DNA of 18,005 bases, taken from Entamoeba invadens IP1. Its lineage: Eukaryota > Evosea > Mastigamoebida > Endamoebidae. The notes beneath the pieces were generated by a model that had not been told where the DNA came from, searched no databases, and saw only the letters and a list, made by a program, of their open reading frames with translations. The stretch's first letter is position 1. Each line of letters opens with the position of its first letter. Shown in pieces: positions 9,037 to 18,005 of this stretch. The position numbers and the translations under genes were made by a program. The stretch is from positions 147,079 through 165,083 of the forward strand of contig NW_004440243.1 in assembly GCF_000330505.1 (NCBI RefSeq), in the 5' to 3' direction.

Positions 9037-10172
9037 ATGTATAATCAAACAGATGCCGGCTTGGATTCAAGTCGGCAAAAGACCCCCGAGTCCGTGTCCC
9101 CCAATCCCCGAATCCTCCAGTCCCCCAGTTCCGAGTCCGAATGTAGCAAACAGTATGTTGTCAAGATATCCCAATGTCTGGTTGATGGTCTCACAGTAGT
9201 CAGAATAATGCAAGAAGTTGGAAAAGCGTCAAATCTCGGGTTAAATTACAATGAATCAAAGTACTACTTCTTGGAGATCAACAAGTAAATTGCCAAACTT
9301 GCCGCACTGACATTGAGAAAACAACCAAAAGGGAATTAAACCAGAGTGAAACGAATTTCACTCATTCCCACGTACATATCAGGAGTATTCTTTGTACATA
9401 ACGATAGCATGAAGTGTCTGAGGAAGAAGTTAAGTTGAAAACAACGGTGTGTTTGGGGAAAGATGTCTTCTGAGACTCTGTTCAAAAAGTTGCCAAGCAG
9501 TTTGGTAGGAATTAAAATACGTTGCTTTTCTCTTGTATGACAGACAAGTTTGGCGAATTTGTGAAAGAGAAGGTGGAAATGAGACTGGAGTTAATTTTAT
9601 GTTATGTTGCTGCCAACTTACAGATGTGTGAACCCAAGATACAATTTGAAAATAAAATAGAACTTATTTTGGTGTCACTCCCACTCGAAAACAAAAACTT
9701 GAAAACGCGATTTGATTATGATTAAAGGAAGACTTGAGACAGCAAAGAACTTACTGGAGGCGTATATTTATTATGTCGTTCAGAGTGTCATTGGGATTAT
9801 TCTTCAATTGGATACAAGCTTTGGGAATCAAAATTGTTGAAAATAAAGCAACACTCAATATAACAACTGACCCCGGATTTAAAGATGCCTTAAATTTGGG
9901 TCTAAAGTTGATGAAGTCATTGTGTTTGTACCCATTTTGGAAATATTGTGTGTAATATTAGCTTCTTGATCTCTGTTGGAGATTTCTTTGTTGGATTGAT
10001 GAGGCGTATTAAATCAACCTTTAAAGCTGTAAAACTTTCGAAAGATCGTTTAATGAACACAGAGAAGCTGTTATGCTGTAATTTATGTCTTTTGTTTTTT
10101 TATTTTGTTGGTATTTCAAACATTCTTCTTTTCAATTATAAAATATATTTAATAATTTTACATTCTTACTAA
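9037..10172 (+). pseudogene. Decayed gene, N-terminal part, unrecognised helical protein
   Basis: ATG 9037 opens an 84-codon segment. Its first 40 residues are Ser/Pro-rich (PESVSPNPRILQSPSSESE) and notably GC-rich in codon use, followed by helix-like sequence (LTVVRIMQEVGKASNLGLN). After a TAA at 9286-9288 the same frame continues (IAKLAALTL), and coding-like sequence recurs in shifting frames: about 9522-9725 (TDKFGEFVKEKVEMRLELI), 9726-9830 (RLETAKNLLEAYIYYVVQSV) and 9950-10070 (LISVGDFFVGLMRRIKSTF). The pieces are amphipathic with two hydrophobic stretches, perhaps a helical bundle. At least five stops or shifts make it dead. I do not recognise the family. It may be the N-terminal domain of the LRR protein downstream. 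Confidence 0.6.
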
Positions 10173-10181
10173 TTACTAATT

Positions 10182-11518
10182 GTTATACTTGAAAGCATCA
10201 CCAAACTCAACAGAAGTGATTTTATTGGGTGTGTGAACGTGAATGAACTGACTTTACCAAAATCACTAAAAGAAATCGAAAAAACACTTTCAATTATATG
10301 TATGATATCCTCTACTTTTCTGGAGACCCAATATTCGTGAAGTATATAAACAAACAGTTGTTGTTTTGAGTAAACATACCAGATTTTGTAACAGTCATAC
10401 TTAAAAAATGTTTTAAAGGGTGTGTTCGTCTCCAGGATGTGAAGATCCCAAATACACTTTTAAGCATTGAATCAAAAGCATTTGCAAGATGTATACGACT
10501 CAAACCAATCACCATTCCTCAAAGTGTGAAATCAATCGCAACCGATGCATTTGAAGGTTGCAAACCAAAAGCATTTAATGGACTAAATCAGATGCAATTT
10601 GAATTAATGTTAGATGAACTTAACATTGACAGTTCAGTTACACAAATGATGTTAAAAGACTATTCAAATTACAAGAACATCTAATGTCTCGAGATACCAA
10701 TAACAACACAAGAAATAGAGTCCGAAATATTTCAGACATTCAAACACTTAAAATTTTTCAAATGCGCACCAATGTGGTTTCAGTTCTTGACAAATAAAAA
10801 GATAAAAGTTGCAATAATTCCAAATGGAATAGAAGAATTATTCAAAAGAAAACTGTTTGGAATTGACTCATTAACGTTTTTGTCGATACCAGACAGCGTC
10901 GATGTTATCCAGCCTGGGGCTTTAGCATGTTGCGCACAACTGAGAAATGTGAAGTGTGGTTTAAAATATTTCATAATTTTGATTAAAAAAATATAAAAAT
11001 GCAGATACTTTACAATGAAGTTAAATAGTTGTATCATTTTAATTTTGGACTAGTCAATTTAAAAAAAATTGGTCATACCAGAAACCACTAAAATAATGGA
11101 CAAAACGATATTCGTGGACTTCAAAAAGCTTGTGAACCTCAATAGAAAAAAATGCTAAATATTTGTTGAATAACAAAGTGCGTATCAAAGAATGTACATA
11201 AACTATTTACAAAAAAAAGACTTTGAAGGGTGGACAAACATCAAACGTCTTGAAATTCCAATTTCAGTTAAAACTATTGAACCAAACACTTTTTAACAAT
11301 TATCTGTAACTCAACCATAGAAATGTGAAATTAAGTGGTTTAATCCACTGCCAACAAACAAAGTTGAAACTCTTTTTATCATTGGTAACATCACTCAACT
11401 TTGTGGAAACTTATTTGAACAATTTTACAATCTGTGGATACTCTTTTTACCAGACAGCGTCGTTGGCATTGACCCAACTGTGTTGGACTGTTGCGGGTTT
11501 CTTATAATAATACGATGA
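10182..11518 (+). pseudogene. BspA-type leucine-rich-repeat region, decayed
   Basis: At least nine LRR_5/BspA-type units can be read in shifting frames. Their cores include LTLPKSLKEIEK (about 10240), VKIPNTLLSIESKAFARC (about 10440), ITIPQSVKSIATDAFEGC (about 10510), LEIPITTQEIESEIF (about 10690), AIIPNGIEELFKRKLFG, LSIPDSVDVIQPGALACC (about 10880), LVIPETTKIMDKTIFVDF (about 11070), LEIPISVKTIEPNTF (about 11250) and LFLPDSVVGIDPTVLDCC (about 11440). The repeating x-IP-x-SV-x-x-I-x-x-x-AF-x-x-C pattern defines the family, which is hugely expanded in Entamoeba and Trichomonas. Many members are surface or scaffold proteins of unknown role. Several stops and shifts inactivate it. Some units have lost the usual AF or Cys positions. 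Confidence 0.85.
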
Positions 11519-12393
11519 AATTTCCTTGCATGCCCCAATATGTCTCAAAAGACTAAGAAACGAAAAAAACCCCAAACATTGAGAATACATCCAACCCAAT
11601 TACAACTTCGAACAAGTAAAATTACTTAAATTTTAACTTCAAGACACCCGAATTTGAAGTTGGCAACGATAACTTGAATTGTATTTCTCTGAATATCTCA
11701 GAACAAATTTCAGATGGATTTATAACGGACAAGGAAAATAAATATGGTTTAGGAAATAAGATGTTTTATTTGGTGTGACGGTCCCAATTGGTTTAGATAT
11801 CTTTGCGAATTTATACTCTCGAATATTTAAAACCCAGGAAAGTTCCAGGACATCGTTTTGGAGATGGTCCAAACGGCTTGGGGCGTCTTTTTCAGTCGAC
11901 TTGAGAAGTCCATTAAGAAGTGTTCAGACATGGCTTTTTGTCAATCAGAGTACAACAGCTTTTATCATGAACTGAATGTATGGCTCATTATTTAGAGTAC
12001 AGATCTTGTGAAAGCCCATACCTATATATTCGGCGAGTCAGTTAAAAGAATCGATTGGGGTGAAAATGCAATCATTGGAGGTATCACAATCGCATCAATT
12101 GGAATTTCTGTCTTCTTTCCACCGGCGCCGCCTTAAGTTATTGTAAGAACTGGTGTAATGCTCGAAGGAGGGTTGGAAGTGTATCAACAACTAAAAATGG
12201 AGATGACATCAATTGGACTGCAGTACTTATTAAATCTAATGCTGGTGCTATAAAAGGGGCAATTGCAACAAGTGGACTTGGCACAGTATACCCAGGACTT
12301 GCGATTGGAGGTACAAAAGCTCTCGAGAATTTATTATAGGCAGCGACTACAGGAGGATTCCTAGACATTGGTTCTAATAGACATTGGTACTAA
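11519..12393 (+). pseudogene. Decayed coding region after the LRRs, Gly/Ala-rich C-terminus
   Basis: Three long open stretches follow the LRRs. One (11557-11778, one TAA) contains FEVGNDNLNCISLNISEQIS. The second (11840-12136, one TAG at 11993) contains DIVLEMVQTAWGVFFSRLEK and then VKRIDWGENAIIGGITIASI. The third (about 12124-12393, one TAG at 12337) contains GDDINWTAVLIKSNAGAIKG and a Gly/Ala-rich tail (GLAIGGTKALENLL). An I-D/N-W block followed by small hydrophobic residues occurs twice, suggesting repeated membrane-like or glycine-zipper segments. I recognise no family. It may be the C-terminal domain of the LRR gene or a separate dead gene. Confidence 0.55.
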
Positions 12394-12514
12394 CCCTGAG
12401 TGAAAATAATTTGAAACACTTTAGAAAAAAACTTCTTCCCAAAAGTGATTTTTTAAAATAGAACAACAATTTTATTTTAATTCATTATTAAATTTAATAA
12501 CTTTTTCAGAATAA

Positions 12515-12986
12515 ATTTTTTTAAAATTAAAAAAACTTAATATTTACATACAAAATTATTCGTTGCGTCATTTTAAAAACAGAATTGAACCAAGAAAAAA
12601 TCAAGTTGTGCATCTACTTTTATCGGTTGATAGAAAATGTTATGCTTTTAACAGAAAAGCAAAAGATGGTTGTGTTGTATATAAATGCAGTGGAGATGGT
12701 TGTAAAGTTTTTGTTTTAATAACAGATAACAACACTTTTAAAATTGAAGGTTCTCATACTTGTTTTATAAATCACGAAGAGTTGTATCGTGCAAGATGTC
12801 TCAGACAAATTATTAACAATGAGCTTGATTTAAATGTTACTCAAAACATAAGACAACTGATCAACAAAATAGTTTTGCTACCCGATTGTGACAAAGCATC
12901 TGAAAAAGATATTGAAGCATGTGTTAAATATGCAAGTCGTTTACAAGATAAAATTTTGGGAACTAATAAACGATACTATCTTTATT
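12515..12986 (+). pseudogene. 5' fragment of a second MULE-type (FLYWCH) gene, cut by MULE-B
   Basis: A plus-strand frame is open from 12515 without an ATG; clear protein-like sequence starts near 12580. It holds a FLYWCH-like zinc finger (CYAFNRKAKDGCVVYKC...C...IEGSHTCFINHEE, about 12640-12780) followed by a helical segment (LRQIINNELDLNVTQNIRQL). This matches the N-terminal architecture of MULE transposases, but the sequence is not a copy of either other transposase in this window. The frame meets the MULE-B end at 12987 mid-codon, and the remaining ORF into the repeat is accidental. The catalytic domain is nowhere in the window. Confidence 0.75.
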
Positions 12987-13334
12987 GGCCCACGCCCTAT
13001 TCTCCCATTTTATAGAAAACGTCCGTTATCATAAAAATAGAATAAATAAATTAAATTGAGTGGAATTATAAAAAACCGACTTTAAAAGCTATCATTTAAT
13101 CGGCAAATATAGGGAATATTCATACAATAAAAACTCCCCACATTGATTTCATAGAAAATATTACAATAAAACATTTTTTATAATAATAACTTGATATACT
13201 TGTATTTTAATATTTGGTATTCTCCACACAAAATAATCGTTTTTTCGTGGTTTTCTGAATCCATCTTTTTCAAAATAAATAATATTGATTTAAATAACCC
13301 AAAAATATTTGTTTTCAATCAATTATTAATCAAA
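12987..13334 (+). repeat. MULE-B left terminal inverted repeat
   Basis: By eye it is identical to the reverse complement of 15383-15727, apart from a 3-nt TTA insertion near its inner end (about 13324-13330). No mismatch was found elsewhere. Confidence 0.92.
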
Positions 13335-13566
13335 GTAATATTATTTTTATTTATTATATTATAAACCCTTTCAATTTATGAATAAATGGAAATAAACATA
13401 CTCTTTGTTTTTAAATTAATTGATATATTATATGTTTTTTACATAAAGAAAAGAAAATACTAAACTATTTCTTACTATTTATTAATATTTTTTGACATTA
13501 AAACATGTATTTATTTTAAAAATCAATTTAACCCTTTATGTTAATCTCTGACTTAAAACAACAAAC

Positions 13567-15142
13567 ATGGTTGAGCGTCACCAAGTGTTTATTGTTGAAT
13601 CTAAACGCAGAAACCCATTTCCACATTATGGAGGGTATTTATTTTATCCAAATTACAAATCAAGAATAAGATTGTCTTGTAAACAGTGTGGCTGTTCGAT
13701 TAAACTCATACAGGATGCCAATAATCCCGAACACTTTTATTATGAAGGATCTCGACCAAATCATTTGAACGGTCACATGAACGACAGTTCATTTATAACA
13801 CCGTTAGAGGACATAAAGAGGATAAAAGATGCGGCAACAAATCCAGCTACAAATATTAACAAACAAAAGAGATTGTTAAGTCTGCAAATATTTCCCCAAC
13901 ATCTCGAATAAGTTTAAGTTGTAAATTGGCAAGAAATATGAGAAGTAAAGTATATAACACGTACGATATACAATCTTTTGAACAAACTGATTTAGGAAAG
14001 GAGATTCTACTCTACACAACTGAGAGTAAAAGCATTATGATTTTTTGTTCACAAGGAATGCTTGAAAAAGCTACTTTTGCAGACAAAATGTGTGTTGATG
14101 GCACATTCAGTCGCTGTCCTAAGACACATTATCAACTCGTAACATTCCACATTGTTTGCTCTTCCAATTTTTCGTTTCCATTTTTATTTGTTTTGCTCGA
14201 CAAAAGATTATTCTGCATATTCATAAGTGTTAAAGATTGTTGATGACATCTCATACGAAAGGTATAAAATGAAAGTTTTTGATAGAGATACTCTAATTAT
14301 TTATTCTGATTTCGAAGTTGGATTTATTAAGTCACTCAAAGAACTGTCTTGTTCAATGAAGGGGTGCTTTTTCCATTTTTGTTAAGCTATTTGGAGAAAC
14401 GTCCAAAAGCTTGGTTATGGTGAAGAGTATAATAAAAATGGACAATTTGCAAAAAAGTCAGGAGATTGATGGTTTTGGGGTTTTTGAAAGCTGAAAATAT
14501 TCCGAATCACTTTCATGAATTAAAGGAGGAAACAATAGGAGATAAATCATCTGAAAGAATTTATAAATACTTCGAAGAAACTTGGATGAACACAAATATG
14601 ATCAACGTTTGGTGTCATCATAACTCAATGATGAGGACAAATAATATATGCGAATCTTTCCATAGTATGTTAACAAGAAAAGTTCCCGTAATAAAACCAG
14701 AATTTGGACGGTTTGTTGACTTTTTAGTTGATGTTATGAAAGAGAGTGAAGCAAAAATAATTGCAGAAACACACAGCTCAAAATCAAATAATGATAGACG
14801 TGATAAACTGACCAAAGAAATTCAAATCAACGTAGAAAGATTTTATGAAGATGCAGTTTTGGTAGGGTCAGTCTCGAGTTTGTTGGACACAATCTTTTGG
14901 ATGTTACATAAAAAACTTCTATTAAATCAACTTTTATTGAAGAAGACACTGTGATTAACATGGAAGAAACTCGTGATTTCTGTGAACAGCTTTCTTCGTA
15001 TGATCAAGTTGAAAGCTTCCAAACTGATGCATTTTCTTCCAACTCTGTAGATCATTCAGTGTCAATACCAAATTCTTCAAGTTGCTTAGAGATTAACAAA
15101 ACATTGAGAAAAAGACCTCACAAGTTGGATGTTGTCTGCTAA
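13567..15142 (+). pseudogene. MULE-B transposase, multiply broken
   Basis: ATG 13567 starts a FLYWCH-like domain (YLFYPNYKSRIRLSCKQCGC...GHMN). A shift near 13875 leads to a segment with KLARNMRSK and CVDGTF (first catalytic Asp, 14097-14099). A further shift near 14200 gives the segment with YSDFEVGF (second Asp, 14308-14310) and the GCFFHF...AIWRNVQKLGY motif, interrupted by TAA at 14224 and 14383. Another shift near 14465 gives VLGFLKAENIPNHF and NNICESFHSML, and a last shift in an A run near 14910 gives the Ser-rich tail ending at 15142. The order and motifs are those of a normal MULE transposase, so it was once full length. With at least four shifts and two stops it is certainly inactive as written. 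Confidence 0.88.
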
Positions 15143-15382
15143 CTATAAGACAGAAAAAATGAGAAGTTCAAAGAGTTACAAGTTTCTAAGACCCATTGAA
15201 AAGTAAGTCACCAATTTGAAGTCGTTTTTTTTCATATTTTTATATCAATATAAACACTTGATTTAAACCATAAAACTTTGTTATTTAAAAAAAATAATAA
15301 TGACAATTAAACCTGATTTATACTACAGTTAGTAATAAAGACGTTTTAATTTTTTCATGGCATTCTTTATGAAATGATTATG

Positions 15383-15727
15383 TTTGATTAATTGATTGAA
15401 AACAAATATTTTTGGGTTATTTAAATCAATATTATTTATTTTGAAAAAGATGGATTCAGAAAACCACGAAAAAACGATTATTTTGTGTGGAGAATACCAA
15501 ATATTAAAATACAAGTATATCAAGTTATTATTATAAAAAATGTTTTATTGTAATATTTTCTATGAAATCAATGTGGGGAGTTTTTATTGTATGAATATTC
15601 CCTATATTTGCCGATTAAATGATAGCTTTTAAAGTCGGTTTTTTATAATTCCACTCAATTTAATTTATTTATTCTATTTTTATGATAACGGACGTTTTCT
15701 ATAAAATGGGAGAATAGGGCGTGGGCC
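15383..15727 (-). repeat. MULE-B right terminal inverted repeat
   Basis: This is the inverted partner of 12987-13334, ending GGGCGTGGGCC at 15727. The 240 bp between the transposase end and this repeat are AT-rich and empty. Confidence 0.92.
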
Positions 15728-17081
15728 AATGTGGTTTCGACCCAATTTACATCTCACCCTCAGAACACGATTTTGACAGATGAAAATGCTGTTTTGGAAG
15801 TGCCCCGACTTGCACGACGTGTTGTTGTATTCAAACCCATTCGCAGCAACGATTAATACGTTTTTTGTTATCATAAAATTATCTAAAACAACTTGGTTGT
15901 CAGATACCATCTCAATCTCAATAAATTCGGTGAGTGACAAATCTTATTTTTGGTTTCCAATCACAATCACATTTTCTTCGTTCTCTGTGCTTTATATATT
16001 TAAACTCTGTTTTATTGTATCTACTTCGACTTTCATTCGGTAAAAAGTGTCAATTGGTGTGATGTATGTATCAGTGAGTGGGCAATAACTTTCGATGTAA
16101 TATGGATATTGTGTGTCTTCAGTGTGGTTTACATGACAATATATCTTATCTGAATCACCATACCGTAATAGATGACCTTCAACAAGTACTTTGAATGAGG
16201 TTGTGTATGATGACATGTCAAGAGTGTTGTTTGTGTACAAAAAGTCGAATTCACCATCATGTTGAAAAGCAGCAAACACAGTTATTGTAACTGTGTTCGA
16301 TACAAAAAAAAGAGTGGAAGATCTTTAATTGTTCTATCTGTGGAGACTTTGAACGTTCTTGTCAAAGTTAAAATGAGATTTTCTGTTTGAATTGTACTTT
16401 TATTATCAGCATCAAATTCTCTTGTCAATTCAAATGATTTTGATACAAAATTAATTCGTTGTGTCGAACTCGATATTTGAAAAGAATCTCGAGATAATTT
16501 AAAGCTGAAAGTATCAAGCAACTCAACATATGAACTTTCATTGATGGAAAATTGACTGCCAACTGTCTTGGAAAACAAATTTAAACAAGTAAGTCTTGAT
16601 TTTCCAGAAAGTATATTTGTAGGTTGGCTATTTATCAAAGTGATATTATTTTCTACTGAAAAGCGGGCATTTTCAAAAATATTGAATATTGACTTATCAA
16701 TAATGACATTTTCAACCGAACTCAGCATGGAATGTTCAGAAAGAATTATTGTTGATGGTGTTACTCCAAATTGATTAGTATTTATAATTGAATTACCATT
16801 CGCATTACACTTACTTTCAAAGTCCAATTTAAACAATTCAGGAAACATTTAAAATGCAATTTGATTCGAGTATGATTTGTCCTCCTACAAGTTCCAAGTT
16901 CTTTTCTGTTGTTAAAGTCGAGCCAGTTGTCATTTGAAACTTACTATTTGTTATTGTTAATGACTCTACATATTCACAAGTATTATTTTTAGTTAAGACA
17001 TAATCAGATTCTTCCATATTTTGGTGGACATGTTGATAACGCCAATATAATCAACACATATACAAATAACAACTTTATCAT
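15728..17081 (-). pseudogene. Secreted/surface protein pseudogene with signal peptide, cut by MULE-B
   Basis: On the minus strand, ATG 17081 encodes a clear signal peptide (MIKLLFVYVLIILALSTCPP). A shift near 17010-17020 leads to a 17017-16838 segment (SLTITNSKFQMTTGSTLTTE, ELVGGQIILES). Another near 16840 leads to 16848-16282 and another at an A8 run (16304-16311) to 16279 and beyond. Two TAA codons interrupt the last frame between 15994 and 15940. The body is built of short strand-turn units rich in Ser, Thr and Asn, as in beta-helix surface proteins, followed by Cys-containing segments (CKSGHFQNSIFICQ). This resembles the ectodomains of Entamoeba transmembrane kinases, but no membrane segment or kinase domain is present. 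The frame runs into the MULE-B end at 15727, and its continuation is absent beyond the element. Confidence 0.75.
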
Positions 17082-17179
17082 ATATACTTGTATTTTAGAG
17101 ATACTCTTAAATTTCTTAAATAAACGAGTTAGATGCTTTAGTTGTCATTTTTTACTACAATTCCTTAAATTTTATAATA

Positions 17180-17380
17180 CAGTCAGTCTTAAATTGTATC
17201 TGGTCTCTAACGTGATCTAGTATTTTTTGGACCTATAAAATTGGTATATTTTGGGAAGCCCTCTTAATAATTTGTCCCAATTGTTTCAAGTTTTTTCATA
17301 TTTTATCTAATGTCCGATGTTGGCATAAAATTAAAGCTATTTTTTTTGTTTACACCAGATAATGTTTGAGGATTGACTTT
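17180..17380. mobile_element. Degenerate mariner-like MITE (tentative)
   Basis: A left end reading CAGTCAGTCTT...ATCTGG (17180-17203), preceded by TA, has an imperfect inverted partner at about 17355-17379 (CCAGATAATGTTTGAGGATT followed by GACT). Roughly 18 of 25 aligned positions match. Length is close to that of the TA-flanked MITE at 4904. It carries no coding sequence. Confidence 0.4.
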
Positions 17381-18005
17381 TATTAAATGATCCACTCAAC
17401 CATAATTCATCATATTCAAAACCACAATTAAACTTGATATAAATATATTATAAAATATAATTATAAATTCATTAATTTAACAAACAATATTTTGTTATTT
17501 AATGAATAAAATGTTTATTATACAATAAAACTTTGATTGTATGTATATTTATATAAAATGGATAAAATACTTTTTACTACTTATCAACCTCTTTCCATCT
17601 TTACAATTTTTTAACAATAAAATTGTTATAACAAATAAATACAAATTACCACTTCGAATTGATTAGTTTACACGTGCATATTCAGCTTTCATGGTAAACA
17701 ATTTCATAGATTTTAATATAATATTATTTAAATCTTTAAAGTTAAATGGAAGCGGTTATAAAGAAAGCAGAGTTTTTTTACTTTTTGCAATAACAAATTG
17801 TATATATTTTGTTGTTATTTAAACATAATTCCTTATTGTTTAAAATAATTTAATACGAGATTTTCAGTCCATTAATTACTGAATTATTAGGTTAATCAAA
17901 CTTTCATAAAGTACAACAAGACATGGTTAAAAAATATAAAACTATTGTTACTAAAAAGTTATATGAATAACAAAATAAACATAAAACGACAAAACCACTT
18001 TTGGG
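17381..18005. other. AT-rich intergenic region to right edge
   Basis: I see no gene, RNA or repeat. With 17082-17179 it includes the upstream side of the surface-protein pseudogene. Confidence 0.5.

Larger units (their letters stand above)
12987..15727 (+). mobile_element. MULE-B, complete Mutator-like element with very long TIRs
   Basis: This 2.74-kb element is bounded by about 345-bp terminal inverted repeats (12987-13334 and 15383-15727) starting GGCCCACGCCCTATTCTCCC. It carries one decayed plus-strand MULE transposase. No target duplication is visible (left flank ends ATCTTTATT, right flank begins AATGTGGTT); only ATT/AAT is mirrored, which could also extend the TIR by 3 bp. The end sequence differs from MULE-A, so it is a different family. 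Confidence 0.9.

Noticed and set aside
9037..15142. Reassigned stop codons (TAA/TAG read as Gln)
   Set aside because: MULE-A and the piggyBac transposase are long and have no in-frame TAA or TAG apart from those caused by frameshifts, and both end at normal stops. Broken genes also contain TGA and frameshifts, so decay explains the stops.
15329..15523. Small minus-strand ORF inside the MULE-B right TIR
   Set aside because: It lies entirely within or beside the inverted repeat, is Lys/Ile/Asn-rich as expected from AT-rich DNA, and resembles no protein.
1..18005. CRISPR array, prophage, operon or tRNA/rRNA genes
   Set aside because: No regularly spaced direct repeats, no ribosome-binding or operon structure, and no cloverleaf or rRNA sequence was recognised; the content is eukaryotic.

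Overview
The window is very AT-rich eukaryotic DNA, almost all of it made of transposable elements and decayed genes. The best fit is an Entamoeba-type genome (E. invadens-like). The reasons are MULE, piggyBac and mariner-like elements lying close together, BspA-type leucine-rich repeats, a signal-peptide protein with strand-rich repeats like Entamoeba surface proteins, and short AT-rich intergenic DNA without bacterial operon structure. The assignment is inference from gene content; no rRNA or tRNA gene is present to confirm it.

Layout from left to right: (1) an acidic coding remnant on the minus strand runs off the left edge, followed by a small GC-rich island (about 430-667) of unknown origin. 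(2) A complete MULE (MULE-A, 809-4208) has 189-bp terminal inverted repeats and a FLYWCH-plus-DDE transposase broken only by two compensating 1-nt homopolymer changes. (3) A 193-bp mariner/pogo-like MITE (4904-5096) is flanked by TA. (4) A complete piggyBac element (5870-8551) is flanked by TTAA. It has a nearly intact transposase on the minus strand and, on the plus strand beside it, a fragment of an Hsp70 gene. (5) A long stretch of decayed coding DNA on the plus strand (9037-12393) has an unrecognised helical N-terminal part, at least nine BspA-type LRR units and an unrecognised glycine/alanine-rich C-terminal part; it is possibly one dead gene. (6) A 5' fragment of a second MULE-type gene (12515-12986) is cut off exactly at the end of a second complete MULE (MULE-B, 12987-15727). 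MULE-B has about 345-bp TIRs that look identical apart from a 3-nt gap, but its transposase is badly broken. (7) A minus-strand surface-protein pseudogene with a signal peptide (17081-15728) is cut by the other end of MULE-B. (8) A degenerate mariner-like MITE (about 17180-17380) is followed by featureless AT-rich DNA.

Nothing here looks like a working multi-gene system. The interest lies in element architecture: tandemly duplicated MULE ends, asymmetric piggyBac ends, a host chaperone fragment carried inside piggyBac, and a MULE whose two flanks do not belong together. Many of the frame breaks, especially in MULE-A and piggyBac, sit in single-base runs, so the sequencing and assembly should be checked before those genes are called dead.
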